Positions 7,248 to 15,329 of a stretch of DNA of 60,797 nucleotides are shown here, piece by piece. Positions within the stretch are counted from its first letter, which is position 1; every line of letters begins with the position of its first letter. The notes beneath the pieces were generated by a model, which saw nothing but the letters and a program-made list of their open reading frames with translations, had not been told where the DNA came from and made no database searches. A program made the translations under genes and the position numbers. The stretch is from Actinomycetes bacterium (GTDB lineage Bacteria; Actinomycetota; Actinomycetes; Actinomycetales; Demequinaceae), in contig JAEYOR010000029.1 of the NCBI GenBank assembly GCA_023411615.1, positions 1 to 60,797 on the forward strand, in the 5' to 3' direction.

Positions 7248-8552
7248 ATGAGCACGGCAGTAGAGCGCGTCTATGTGGCACGGCTGGCCGGAACAACCGT
7301 CTTCGACCCCCTCGGAGACGCCGTGGGCCGCGTCCGCGACGTTGTCCTGCTCATGCGCAGAACCGGCGCCCCCTCCGCCGTTGGCCTTGTTGTCGAGGTC
7401 CCCGGGCGTCGGCGCGTGTTCTTGCCCCTCACCCGGGTCACGTCGATCGTGCCGGGACAGGTGATCTGTACGGGCGTCGTCAACTTGCGCCGTTTCCAAG
7501 CAAGAGCCTCGGAGACTCTCGCCATCGGCGAGCTCTTTGACCGCTCTGTCACCCTCAAAGAGGACAGAGCGACGGCATATATCGAAGACATCGCGATCGA
7601 GCAGACGCGCGGGCGCACATGGCAAGTGACCAAGCTCTACGTGCGCAAGGGTGAACGCCGCCGCGGGGTCCTCGGTTTGTCGCGTCGTGGCGAGGCTCTC
7701 GTGGTCGATGTCGACGCGGTGACCGGCCTCGCCACGCGAGACGCGATGCAAGGTGCAGCGCTCGTCATTCAGTCCTTTGCCGACTACAAGCCCGCTGACC
7801 TCGCCGCAGCGCTCATGGAGATGTCCCCCGCGCGCTCCGCCGAGATTGCGGCCGCACTCGATGACGAGCGGCTCGCCGACGTGCTCGAAGAGCTCCCGGA
7901 GGAAGACCAGATTGCTCTCCTCAGCACGTTGCGTCTCGACCGCGCCGCAGACGTGCTCGAAGCGATGGAGAGTGACGACGCTGCCGACCTGCTCGGCGAT
8001 CTGCCGCCCACCGAGGCGCAGGAACTGCTCGCGCTCATGGAGCCGGAAGACGCCCGCCGCGTCCGTCAGCTCCTCGGCTATGAGGACGACTCCGCAGGTG
8101 GTCTCATGACGACGGACCCCGTCATCGTGGGGCCGGAGACAACGGTTGCCACGTGCTTGGCACTCGTGCGCCGCCAGTCGCTCGCTCCGGCACTTGCCAC
8201 CATGGTGTTTGTGGTGCGCCCACCACTCGAGACACCAACCGGTCGCTATATCGGCCTCGTGCACTTCCAGCGACTCCTGCGCGAGCCGCCTCACGATTCC
8301 GTTGGCAACTACGTGGACCCGACGATCGCGGCGCTCAACCCGCGCGATCACCTGTCAGAGGTCGCGCGGCGCATGGCTGCCTACGACATCATGGCGCTGC
8401 CTGTGGTGGACGAGGACCACCACCTCGTCGGCGCGATCTCAATTGACGACGTGCTCGACCACATCCTGCCCAGCGACTGGCGCGAACATGATCCGGGCGA
8501 CCAGCATGAGAGCCGTCAAGCGACACAAGGCGAGGGAGGTGACCATGTCTGA
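7248..8552 (+). CDS. Cytosolic MgtE-N / CBS-domain protein (no transporter domain)
   Basis: A 434-residue soluble protein. Residues ~1-150 look like a PRC-barrel-type pair of beta domains. Residues ~180-280 are helical, acidic MgtE intracellular N-domain repeats (ALMEMSPARSAEIAAAL, LLGDLPPTEAQELLALM). Residues ~285-425 are a CBS pair. True MgtE channels add five membrane helices after the CBS pair; none is present, so this is the actinobacterial stand-alone form, probably a Mg2+ or nucleotide sensor. It overlaps the DUF1003 gene by 8 nt and is followed by mrp, a conserved actinobacterial order. Confidence 0.88.
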   Translation: MSTAVERVYVARLAGTTVFDPLGDAVGRVRDVVLLMRRTGAPSAVGLVVEVPGRRRVFLPLTRVTSIVPGQVICTGVVNLRRFQARASETLAIGELFDRSVTLKEDRATAYIEDIAIEQTRGRTWQVTKLYVRKGERRRGVLGLSRRGEALVVDVDAVTGLATRDAMQGAALVIQSFADYKPADLAAALMEMSPARSAEIAAALDDERLADVLEELPEEDQIALLSTLRLDRAADVLEAMESDDAADLLGDLPPTEAQELLALMEPEDARRVRQLLGYEDDSAGGLMTTDPVIVGPETTVATCLALVRRQSLAPALATMVFVVRPPLETPTGRYIGLVHFQRLLREPPHDSVGNYVDPTIAALNPRDHLSEVARRMAAYDIMALPVVDEDHHLVGAISIDDVLDHILPSDWREHDPGDQHESRQATQGEGGDHV

Positions 8553-9072
8553 GGGCCGTCTTGATCGACCCAAGCGCGAGCGCGGCCTGTTCCGCAATCG
8601 CCTGCCCACCGCCAAGCGCTCCGACCGCTTTGGTCGCATCTCGGAAGGCATCGCCCGCTTCCTCGGCACACCGCGTTTTCTGGTCTATCTCACCGTGTTC
8701 TGTGTCGCGTGGCTCGTGTGGAACACGTGGGCACCGCTCGGCATGCGCTTCGACTCGTCCGAGTATGGCTACACCGTGCTCACGCTCATGTTGTCGCTGC
8801 AAGCTTCCTACGCGGCGCCCCTCATCCTGCTTGCGCAGAACCGCCAGGATGACCGCGACCGGGTGGCCGCGGAGCAAGACCGTCAGCGCGCGGAAAGGTC
8901 TCTCGCCGACACCGAATATCTCGCGCGCGAAGTCGCGGCCCTGCGCCAAGCACTCGGCGAGACCGCGACCCGCGACTTTGTGCGCTCGGAATTGCGCTCG
9001 CTGCTCGAGGATTTGCGCGAGGACTTACGTGACGGCGAGCGCGGGGATGGGCGCGAGTCGCACTCTTCCTGA
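8545..9072 (+). CDS. DUF1003 membrane protein
   Basis: A 175-residue protein. It has a basic N-terminus, then two membrane helices (FLVYLTVFCVAWLVWNTW near residue 50 and a second around LMLSLQASYAAPLILLAQNRQ), then a charged coiled coil rich in Arg, Glu and Ala. This is the DUF1003 layout; function is unknown. I chose ATG 8545 because GGGAGGTG precedes it at ideal spacing and it overlaps the stop of the MgtE-N/CBS gene, implying translational coupling and a shared job. Confidence 0.88.
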   Translation: MSEGRLDRPKRERGLFRNRLPTAKRSDRFGRISEGIARFLGTPRFLVYLTVFCVAWLVWNTWAPLGMRFDSSEYGYTVLTLMLSLQASYAAPLILLAQNRQDDRDRVAAEQDRQRAERSLADTEYLAREVAALRQALGETATRDFVRSELRSLLEDLREDLRDGERGDGRESHSS

Positions 9073-9108
9073 GTCCTGAGTCCGTCACCTGGCCTCATAC
9101 ACCGTGCC

Positions 9109-9114
9109 TACGAT
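9109..9114 (+). promoter_or_regulatory. -10 box (TACGAT) of a leaderless transcript
   Basis: TACGAT, 6 nt, ATG at 9121. Confidence 0.6.
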
Positions 9115-9120
9115 GGACGC

Positions 9121-10263
9121 ATGTCGACAGTTGAGCTCGTGACCGTTGCCCTCGCGAAGGTGATTGACCCCGAGATCCGGCGCCCCATCACAGAGATCGG
9201 GATGGTCCGCTCGGTTGATGTCACTGCGGAGGGCGTTGCCGTGGTGGGGATTGACCTCACCACCCAAGGGTGTCCGATGAAGGACCGCATTAGCAGGGAC
9301 GTTGAGGCTGCTGCCGGAGGCGTTGAGGGTGTGACGGCGGTGCGCGTCGAACTTGGCGTCATGACCGAAGAGCAGCGCCTGTCGCTTCGTTCGCAGCTTC
9401 GTGGCGGCAAACCCGAGCCGATCATCCCCTTCACCCAGCCGGGCAACCTCACCCGCGTGTATGCGATCGCTTCTGGCAAGGGAGGCGTCGGCAAGTCGAC
9501 GGTGACGGCAAACCTTGCTGCGGCGATGGCTGCAGAGGGCCTCAAAGTGGGAGTTCTCGACGCCGACATCTTCGGCTTCTCGATTCCCGGCATGCTCGGA
9601 GTTGAGGGTCAGCCGACGCGTCTGGACGACATGTTGCTCCCGCCCATCGCGCACGAGGTGAAGGCGGTGTCGATCGGCATGTTCGTGCCTGACGGTCAGC
9701 CCGTCGTGTGGCGCGGCCCCATGTTGCACCGCGCGCTCGAGCAGTTCCTTGCCGATGTGTTCTGGGGCGACCTCGACGTGCTGCTGCTGGATCTGCCGCC
9801 CGGGACAGGTGACATTGCGATCTCCGTCGCCCAGCTCTTGCCGCATGCGGAACTCGTCGTTGTCACGACACCTCAAGCCGCCGCAGCTGGCGTGGCCGAG
9901 CGCGCAGGCTCGATCGCCACCCAGACCTCCCAGTCGGTTGTGGGCGTCATTGAGAACATGTCGTGGATGGAACAGGTCGATGGCAGCAGGCTGCACCTTT
10001 TCGGTGAGGGCGGCGGCCAGCGCGTGGCGGATCGCCTCAGCACTACCCTTGGCACCTCCGTGCCGCTGCTCGGTCAGGTTCCCATCGACGTCGCGCTTCG
10101 AAAGGGCGGAGACGCGGGCGAACCCGTTGTCATCACCTCGCCCGAGTCTCCGGCGGCTCAAGCGCTCCGCTCAATCGCTCGCACGTTGGGGAGCCGACGC
10201 CGTGGCCTCGCGGGGCGCAACCTCGCCGTGACGCCGGTGTCGGGCGCGAAGGCCGGTGCTTAA
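9121..10263 (+). CDS. mrp: Mrp/NBP35-family P-loop ATPase (Fe-S carrier type)
   Basis: A 380-residue protein. Residues ~1-80 form a MIP18/DUF59-type domain (VIDPEIRRPITEIGMV, TTQGCP). Residues ~110-370 are a deviant Walker A ATPase with ASGKGGVGKST at 117-127 and LLDLPPGTGD as Walker B. The family (Mrp/ApbC) carries and transfers [4Fe-4S] clusters. The C-terminal CxxC that binds the bridging cluster in many homologues is absent here: the stretch after ENMSW has no cysteine. This is also my recollection for other actinobacterial Mrp proteins. Its TAA overlaps the convergent stop of the next gene within one TTAA. Confidence 0.92.
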   Translation: MSTVELVTVALAKVIDPEIRRPITEIGMVRSVDVTAEGVAVVGIDLTTQGCPMKDRISRDVEAAAGGVEGVTAVRVELGVMTEEQRLSLRSQLRGGKPEPIIPFTQPGNLTRVYAIASGKGGVGKSTVTANLAAAMAAEGLKVGVLDADIFGFSIPGMLGVEGQPTRLDDMLLPPIAHEVKAVSIGMFVPDGQPVVWRGPMLHRALEQFLADVFWGDLDVLLLDLPPGTGDIAISVAQLLPHAELVVVTTPQAAAAGVAERAGSIATQTSQSVVGVIENMSWMEQVDGSRLHLFGEGGGQRVADRLSTTLGTSVPLLGQVPIDVALRKGGDAGEPVVITSPESPAAQALRSIARTLGSRRRGLAGRNLAVTPVSGAKAGA

Positions 10264-10769
10264 GCGCGCCTGCCCCAGCCAGCAATGATCGCCGCGACGA
10301 GGCCCGCCAGGATCGCACCGGTCGACAGCGTCGGCGTCGCGAGAGCGGTGAGCACCGCGTCGTCCCACCCGAGTCCGCTTGTCGCGCCCGCACGCAACAG
10401 GGCCGCAACTCCATTTGCCTCGTCGATTGCCTGATTGACAAGTCCGGTTGTCGCCATGAGGTGTGTGCCAATGGCCGCCGCCACAAATGCCGTCGCCTGA
10501 GCTGCCACGCCGCGTGTCCTGTCAAGCGTGCGCACCGTGAAGCCAACCGCTGCGGCTTCGAGCGCACCCAGCATGACGAGTGCGAGGAGCACGTGCGAGT
10601 CCGGCACGAGGATCGACAGCGCGAGCCCCACCAGCACAGCGACAACGAGGGCACCGAGGCCAACGCCAACGCGGTTGCGGCGCAACCGCTCAAGCACTGA
10701 CGGCACGGGTGCGGATGCGGCAGGCGTCGGTTCGGGAGAAACCTTGGGGGCTTTGTCCGAGGCAGCCAT
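10260..10769 (-). CDS. Hypothetical small integral membrane protein
   Basis: A 169-residue protein of unknown family. It has a Pro/Ala-rich cytoplasmic N-terminus (residues ~1-35), then four hydrophobic helices (LGALVVAVLVGLALSILV, LALVMLGALEAAAVGFTV, VAAQATAFVAAAIGTHLM, TGAILAGLVAAIIAGW). I chose ATG 10769 because AAGGAG lies at the right distance; an ATG 8 codons upstream lacks that. It converges on mrp with stop codons sharing a TTAA palindrome. In actinobacteria a small membrane protein often follows mrp, but I cannot assign a function. Confidence 0.75.
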   Translation of the reverse strand: MAASDKAPKVSPEPTPAASAPVPSVLERLRRNRVGVGLGALVVAVLVGLALSILVPDSHVLLALVMLGALEAAAVGFTVRTLDRTRGVAAQATAFVAAAIGTHLMATTGLVNQAIDEANGVAALLRAGATSGLGWDDAVLTALATPTLSTGAILAGLVAAIIAGWGRRA

Positions 10770-10860
10770 CGTGACTCCTTCACGTAGTGACACAAACTGT
10801 CACCTCATCTTGTCACGATGCCCTCGTCCCGTGGCAGCGGTGCGCTGGCACAATGGACCC

Positions 10861-12090
10861 ATGGCACGAGTCGCCGAGGACTGCGCACCGCAATGGGTCG
10901 CGGCATGGTCGCATGATGAGGGCCTGCGCCAGGCACGCACCGTGCTTGCCTCCGCTTTTGACTGTGAGGCCGACGCCATTGCATCAGCCCCCGGCCGCGT
11001 CACGATTATTGGTGAGTACACCGACATCGGCGGTGGTCTCAGCCTGCCGACTGTCATTCCCCACCGGACGTACGTGGCCGCGCACCGACGCAATGACGAT
11101 GTGGTCCGTATTGCGCATGTGCCCCACGAGAGTTCACCCGACGGGCCTGGCGTATGGACGGGCTCTCTTTCCGAGATTGTCGAGACCCGTGACGGGCGCT
11201 GGGCCAGCTATCTCGCGGGGCCTTTCTGGGGACTGCAGGAGCGTGGCTACTCGGGGCCTGGCCTCGATATCTCCGTGACGTCGTGCGTGCCATTTGGCGC
11301 CGGGGTGTCCTCCCTTGTATCGGCCTCTGCGGCGGTCGCCCTTGCCATCAACGAGGCGTGGGGACTTGGCCTCCCAACGGGTCCAGGCGCTTTCGAACTC
11401 GCCGACATGTGCGTCGACGTCGAGAACGACTTTGTCGGTGCAGCCAGTGCCGGCTTGAGCCAACACACGATTGTGCGGTGCCGTGACGGCGAGGCTCTCA
11501 TGCTCGACTTCAGCGAACGCCCGCCTCGCGCGGAGCCATGTCCGTTGTACTTCCCCGAGTACGGCCTCACCCTCCTCATCGTCCATGCGGGTCCTCGTGC
11601 CGGGACACAAGTCGAGCTGGTGCGAAGCCGCGTTGACGACATGGGGCGGGCCTGCGCTGCCCTCGGCCTCGGGACTTTGCGCGAGCTTGCGGGCCGCTCT
11701 GACGCTCGCGCGCTGATCGACTCGTTGGAGGACCCGCTCCTTCAACGCCGGGCTCGCCACTTTCTCACGGAGCACGAGCGGGTGGAGATCATGCGCGATG
11801 AGTTCTCCGGAACCGGCCCTGCGCACGAACGTTTCATCGAGGCAGGCAAGGCGATGTATCGCTCGCATGCCTCACTTGACGCCAACATGGACGTCTCGAG
11901 CCCCGCGCTCAACCTCGCGGTCGAGACGGCGTTCCGTTCGGGCGCACTCGGCGCTCACATGGTGGGAGCCGGTATCGACAGTTCAGCGGTCGCTCTCGTA
12001 CGGAAGGCGGCCGCACCGGCGACGGCACGCATGATCGATGACGAGTTCATTGCGGCGGGGCTTCCCCGTCCCGCGTTCCTCATGATCTAG
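10861..12090 (+). CDS. Galactokinase-like GHMP kinase with altered active site
   Basis: A 409-residue GHMP-superfamily protein most like GalK. Motif 1 is APGRVTIIGEYTDIGGG (residues 43-59), which keeps the catalytic Arg46. Motif 2, PFGAGVSSLVSASAA (144-158), is atypical. At 188-201 the sequence is ENDFVGAASAGLSQ where GalK has ENxFVGxxCGIMDQ, so the catalytic Asp aligns with Ser200. Motif 3 reads GAGIDSSA rather than GAGFGGCA. It may therefore be inactive on galactose, act on another substrate, or bind sugar as a regulator. The start is ATG 10861 with CACAAT 6 nt upstream. No other gal genes are nearby. Confidence 0.75.
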   Translation: MARVAEDCAPQWVAAWSHDEGLRQARTVLASAFDCEADAIASAPGRVTIIGEYTDIGGGLSLPTVIPHRTYVAAHRRNDDVVRIAHVPHESSPDGPGVWTGSLSEIVETRDGRWASYLAGPFWGLQERGYSGPGLDISVTSCVPFGAGVSSLVSASAAVALAINEAWGLGLPTGPGAFELADMCVDVENDFVGAASAGLSQHTIVRCRDGEALMLDFSERPPRAEPCPLYFPEYGLTLLIVHAGPRAGTQVELVRSRVDDMGRACAALGLGTLRELAGRSDARALIDSLEDPLLQRRARHFLTEHERVEIMRDEFSGTGPAHERFIEAGKAMYRSHASLDANMDVSSPALNLAVETAFRSGALGAHMVGAGIDSSAVALVRKAAAPATARMIDDEFIAAGLPRPAFLMI

Positions 12091-12093
12091 CCC

Positions 12094-12894
12094 TTACCCA
12101 AGGGCATAGTCGACTACAAGCGGGGCGTGATCCGTCCAGCGCGCATCCCATGAGGACTGTCGATCCACACGAGCAGAGACTGCCGCTTGCGCAAGTGCAG
12201 GGCTCGCGAACTGATAATCGATGCGCCAACCCGAATCGGTGTCGAACGCCTTTCCACGCATTGACCACCACGTGTACGGACCGTCCTGCTTTCCAACAAG
12301 GGTTCGGTGGATATCGACCCATCCGGCCGCAATCCACCGGTCGAGGTAGGCCCGCTCCTCCGGCAAGAACCCCGCGGACTTCAGGTTGCCCTTCCAGTTC
12401 TTGATGTCGTGCTGCGTATGGGCAATGTTGATATCGCCCATGACGACCACCCGTTCAAAGTCGGTGAGCAGTTGCTCCATCCGGGCCGTCATCGCGTCAA
12501 GGTGTTCGTACTTGAGGTCCATCTTCTCGGTGCCCGCTTCACCGGAATGCACGTAGACCGACACGACGCGCACCGGGCCAGCAGGCGAATCGACAGTCGC
12601 CTCGATCCATCGCCCGGTGTGAAGGGGCAATGCGGCGACTCCGCCGAGCGCGGCCGCATCGATGAGGACGTCCCGCATCGGCGTGCGCGACAAGAGCGCG
12701 ACACCTGCGCGACCCTTGACATCACACGCGACGCGCTCAACGTGCCATCCGTCAAAGGAGCCGTCGACGACGTCGTCAGGAGCGCGAACCTCTTGAAGCG
12801 CGATCACATCGGCACCCACGGTGTCCATCCACTCCTGCATGCCCTTTCGCAAGGCAGCACGGACTCCGTTGACGTTGGCGGTGACGATACGCAT
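12094..12894 (-). CDS. xth: Exodeoxyribonuclease III (AP endonuclease)
   Basis: A 266-residue member of the EEP nuclease family involved in base-excision repair; it cuts at abasic sites and trims 3' blocks. Motifs present: TANVNGVRAA, IALQEVRA (metal Glu), VYVHSGEAG, VVMGDINIAHT (catalytic Asp/Asn), GWRIDYQFAS and TDHAPLVVDY (catalytic Asp-His). Length matches the family. The ATG at 12894 has TAGGGT 6 nt upstream, so the mRNA is probably leaderless. It converges on the galactokinase-like gene with 3 nt between stops. Confidence 0.95.
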   Translation of the reverse strand: MRIVTANVNGVRAALRKGMQEWMDTVGADVIALQEVRAPDDVVDGSFDGWHVERVACDVKGRAGVALLSRTPMRDVLIDAAALGGVAALPLHTGRWIEATVDSPAGPVRVVSVYVHSGEAGTEKMDLKYEHLDAMTARMEQLLTDFERVVVMGDINIAHTQHDIKNWKGNLKSAGFLPEERAYLDRWIAAGWVDIHRTLVGKQDGPYTWWSMRGKAFDTDSGWRIDYQFASPALAQAAVSARVDRQSSWDARWTDHAPLVVDYALG

Positions 12895-12900
12895 GCGGTC

Positions 12901-12906
12901 ACCCTA
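12901..12906 (-). promoter_or_regulatory. -10 box (TAGGGT) of a leaderless transcript
   Basis: TAGGGT, 6 nt, ATG at 12894. Confidence 0.55.
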
Positions 12907-12922
12907 CCGGCGACCACTGACG

Positions 12923-13801
12923 CTACCGAGTGATCCGCTCCGCCCGCTCAACGACGTTTGCCAGCAGCATCGCTCGTGTCATCGGCCCCACACCACCGGG
13001 GTTCGGCGAGTACCACGTGGCCTTGACCCGAGCGTCGGCCGCAATGTCACCTGCCACCTTCGCCTTGCCGGTCTGTGGATCCGTCACCCGGCTCACGCCC
13101 ACGTCGATGAGCACGGCGCCGTCCTTCACCATGTCCGCGGTGACGATGCCGGGCACGCCCGCCGCCGCAACAATGACGTCGGCCTGGCGGGTCAGCTCGG
13201 CCAGGTTCTGGGTTCCCGTGTGGCACAGCGTGACAGTCGCGTTGACGGCCTTGCGGGTCAGCAAGAGCCCGATGCTCCGGCCCACCGTGGTGCCACGGCC
13301 GATGACCACCACATGTGTGCCGCGCAAGGACACGCCGTGGCGCTCGATGAGCTCGATGATGCCCTTGGGGGTGCAGGGCAGAGAGCTCTCGATCTCCTCG
13401 TTGACGCGCAATACCAAGCGCCCCAGGTTGGTGGGGTGCAGGCCATCGGCGTCCTTGTCCGGGTCAATCAACTCGAGAACGCGATTGGTGTCGATCCCAT
13501 CCGGCAACGGGAGCTGCACAATGAAGCCGGTGCACTCGGGGTTGTCATTGAGACGACGCACAGCCGCTTCGATCTCGTCCTGCGTTGCCGTTGCCGGCAG
13601 GTCCTCACGGATCGAGGCGATCCCCACCTCGGCACAGTCCTTGTGCTTGCCGTTCACGTACCACGTGGACCCTGGGTCGTCCCCCACGAGGATCGTGCCG
13701 AGGCCGGGGACGACGCCGCGCTGAGACAGCGCCGCCACCCGCGCCGTCAGTTCGGCTTTGATAGCAGCGGCTGTCGCCGTGCCGTCGAGTCGTTGCGACA
13801 T
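12923..13801 (-). CDS. folD: Methylenetetrahydrofolate dehydrogenase / cyclohydrolase
   Basis: A 292-residue bifunctional enzyme. It oxidises 5,10-methylene-THF with NADP to methenyl-THF and hydrolyses that to 10-formyl-THF. Seen: STWYVNGKHKDCAEVGI (the Tyr and Lys of the YxxxK active site), GFIVQLPLPDG, the Rossmann motif VVIGRGTTVGRSIG, and NPGGVGPMTRAML near the C-terminus. Its ATG overlaps the glyA TAA as TAATG, so it is translationally coupled to glyA. It also shares the ZTP riboswitch upstream of glyA. Its product feeds PurN and PurH, encoded 9 kb away. Confidence 0.97.
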   Translation of the reverse strand: MSQRLDGTATAAAIKAELTARVAALSQRGVVPGLGTILVGDDPGSTWYVNGKHKDCAEVGIASIREDLPATATQDEIEAAVRRLNDNPECTGFIVQLPLPDGIDTNRVLELIDPDKDADGLHPTNLGRLVLRVNEEIESSLPCTPKGIIELIERHGVSLRGTHVVVIGRGTTVGRSIGLLLTRKAVNATVTLCHTGTQNLAELTRQADVIVAAAGVPGIVTADMVKDGAVLIDVGVSRVTDPQTGKAKVAGDIAADARVKATWYSPNPGGVGPMTRAMLLANVVERAERITR

Positions 13802-15099
13802 TACTGAGACAGCCCCGGGTACAGCGGGAAGTCGTCCGCGAGCTTCGCGACCCGCGCCCGGAGCGCATCAACGTCAGCGCCGCCCTTGAGGGCCTGCGCA
13901 ATGACGTCGGCCACCTCGGTGAACTCCGCCGCGCCAAAGCCGCGGCTCGCAAGTGCAGGGGTGCCGATGCGCACTCCGGACGTGACCATCGGGGGGCGGG
14001 GGTCAAATGGAACGGCGTTGCGGTTGACAGTGATGCCCACCTCGTGGAGCAAGTCCTGCGCCTCCTGCCCGTTCATCTGCGAGTGGCGTAGGTCCGCGAG
14101 CACCAAGTGGACATCGGTACCGCCGGTGACCACGTTGACGCCCGCCTCAATGGCGTCGGGCGCGGTGAGGCGCTCGGCAAGAATCTGCGCACCTTCAAGC
14201 ACGCGGGCCTGGCGCTCCTTGAACTCCGCTCCAGCCGCGACCTTGAGGGCCACCGCCTTCGCTGCAATGACGTGCATGAGCGGGCCACCCTGTTGCCCGG
14301 GGAACACGGCCGAGTTGAGCTTCTTGGCCAGAGCGTCGTCGCGCGACACGATGAGGCCAGAGCGCGGGCCGCCGATCGTCTTGTGGATCGTCGTCGAGAC
14401 GACGTCCGAGTGCGGCACTGGGCTCGGGTGCAGACCCGCTGCCACGAGCCCCGCAAAGTGCGCCATGTCGGTCCAGAGCTTGGCGCCCACCTCGTCGGCA
14501 ATCGCGCGGAACGCCGCGAAGTCAAGATGACGGGGGTAGGCCGACCAGCCCGCGATGATGACATCGGGACGCTCGGCGAGGGCCTGCTCGCGCACCTGAT
14601 CCATCTCGATCCGGTGCGTCTGTTGGTCGAGGCCGTACGCCGCGACCTCGTACAGCTTGCCCGAAAAGTTGAGCTTCATCCCGTGCGTGAGGTGGCCACC
14701 GTGCGCGAGCGACAGCCCCATGATCTTTTGGCCCGGGTTGATGAGCGCATGAAGCACTGCCGCGTTGGCCGTGGCTCCGGAGTGGGGCTGCACATTGGCG
14801 TATGCCGCACCGAAGAGGCTCTTGGCGCGCTCGATCGCAAGGTCTTCAGCAATGTCGACAACCTCGCAGCCGCCGTAATAGCGCTTGCCCGGGTAGCCCT
14901 CGGCGTATTTGTTCGTCAGCACGGAGCCCTGAGCCTGCAGCACGGCGCGCGGCACAAAGTTCTCCGACGCAATCATCTCGAGGTAATCGCGCTGGCGACC
15001 GAGCTCCTGCTCCAATACGGAGGCAATCTCAGGGTCGAGCTCAGCGAGGCTGGCGTTCATGATCTGCTGCGTCGCAGAAGCGGTCCCGGTGTCGGTCAT
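13801..15099 (-). CDS. glyA: Serine hydroxymethyltransferase
   Basis: A 432-residue PLP enzyme that converts serine plus THF to glycine plus 5,10-methylene-THF. Motifs: IASENFVPRAV, NKYAEGYPGKRYYGG, QPHSGATANAAV, TDMAHFAGLVAAGLHP, and VVSTTIHKTIGGPRSG with the PLP Lys. I chose ATG 15099, which has GAAGGA at good spacing; the frame runs upstream to 15201, but that part lies in the leader. It is the first gene of the glyA-folD operon, preceded by a ZTP riboswitch. Confidence 0.97.
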   Translation of the reverse strand: MTDTGTASATQQIMNASLAELDPEIASVLEQELGRQRDYLEMIASENFVPRAVLQAQGSVLTNKYAEGYPGKRYYGGCEVVDIAEDLAIERAKSLFGAAYANVQPHSGATANAAVLHALINPGQKIMGLSLAHGGHLTHGMKLNFSGKLYEVAAYGLDQQTHRIEMDQVREQALAERPDVIIAGWSAYPRHLDFAAFRAIADEVGAKLWTDMAHFAGLVAAGLHPSPVPHSDVVSTTIHKTIGGPRSGLIVSRDDALAKKLNSAVFPGQQGGPLMHVIAAKAVALKVAAGAEFKERQARVLEGAQILAERLTAPDAIEAGVNVVTGGTDVHLVLADLRHSQMNGQEAQDLLHEVGITVNRNAVPFDPRPPMVTSGVRIGTPALASRGFGAAEFTEVADVIAQALKGGADVDALRARVAKLADDFPLYPGLSQ

Positions 15100-15154
15100 C
15101 GCTGTCCTTCGCATCGGTCGGCGGCGGGCGCCGAGGTGGAGTGTTCGGCGACCG

Positions 15155-15250
15155 TGGCCCAGGCGTACGACCGTGGTCTGACGCCACCACCGAAGCGGCA
15201 CGTCGAGTCGCTCCCTCGCGGTGAACCGCGTGCGCCAGTCGCGACCCGGT
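15155..15250 (-). ncRNA. ZTP (pfl) riboswitch upstream of glyA-folD
   Basis: Read on the minus strand, the leader has GGGTCGCGACTGGCG at 15247-15233, which matches the ZTP aptamer 5' core (GGGUCGUGACUGGCG) at 14 of 15 positions. Next come the hairpin GCGGTTCACCGC, GGGAGCGAC at 15215-15207 (also a pfl landmark), and CGCCTGGGCC at 15165-15156, the hallmark 3' loop. ZTP riboswitches bind ZMP/ZTP, which build up when 10-formyl-THF is short, and turn on folate genes. A hairpin CGCCGA/TCGGCG follows at about 15151-15130, but no poly-U, so control is probably over translation or by Rho. Confidence 0.9.
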
Positions 15251-15251
15251 C

Positions 15252-15257
15252 AGTGTA
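15252..15257 (-). promoter_or_regulatory. -10 box (TACACT) of the glyA-folD operon
   Basis: TACACT on the minus strand ends 4 nt before the first G of the aptamer, so transcription should begin at about 15245-15247, exactly at the riboswitch 5' end. The -35 is weak. Confidence 0.5.
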
Positions 15258-15329
15258 TCGGAAAGCGCTGCCCGCCTCTAGACCTGCCCTCTTGCCGGAC
15301 AGGTCGACCAGCTCAGCTTCTCGCTCCGG

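Noticed and set aside
15100..15201. N-terminal extension of glyA
   Set aside because: The open frame continues upstream, but it lies within the leader and riboswitch, is not SHMT-like, and ATG 15099 has an ideal Shine-Dalgarno site.
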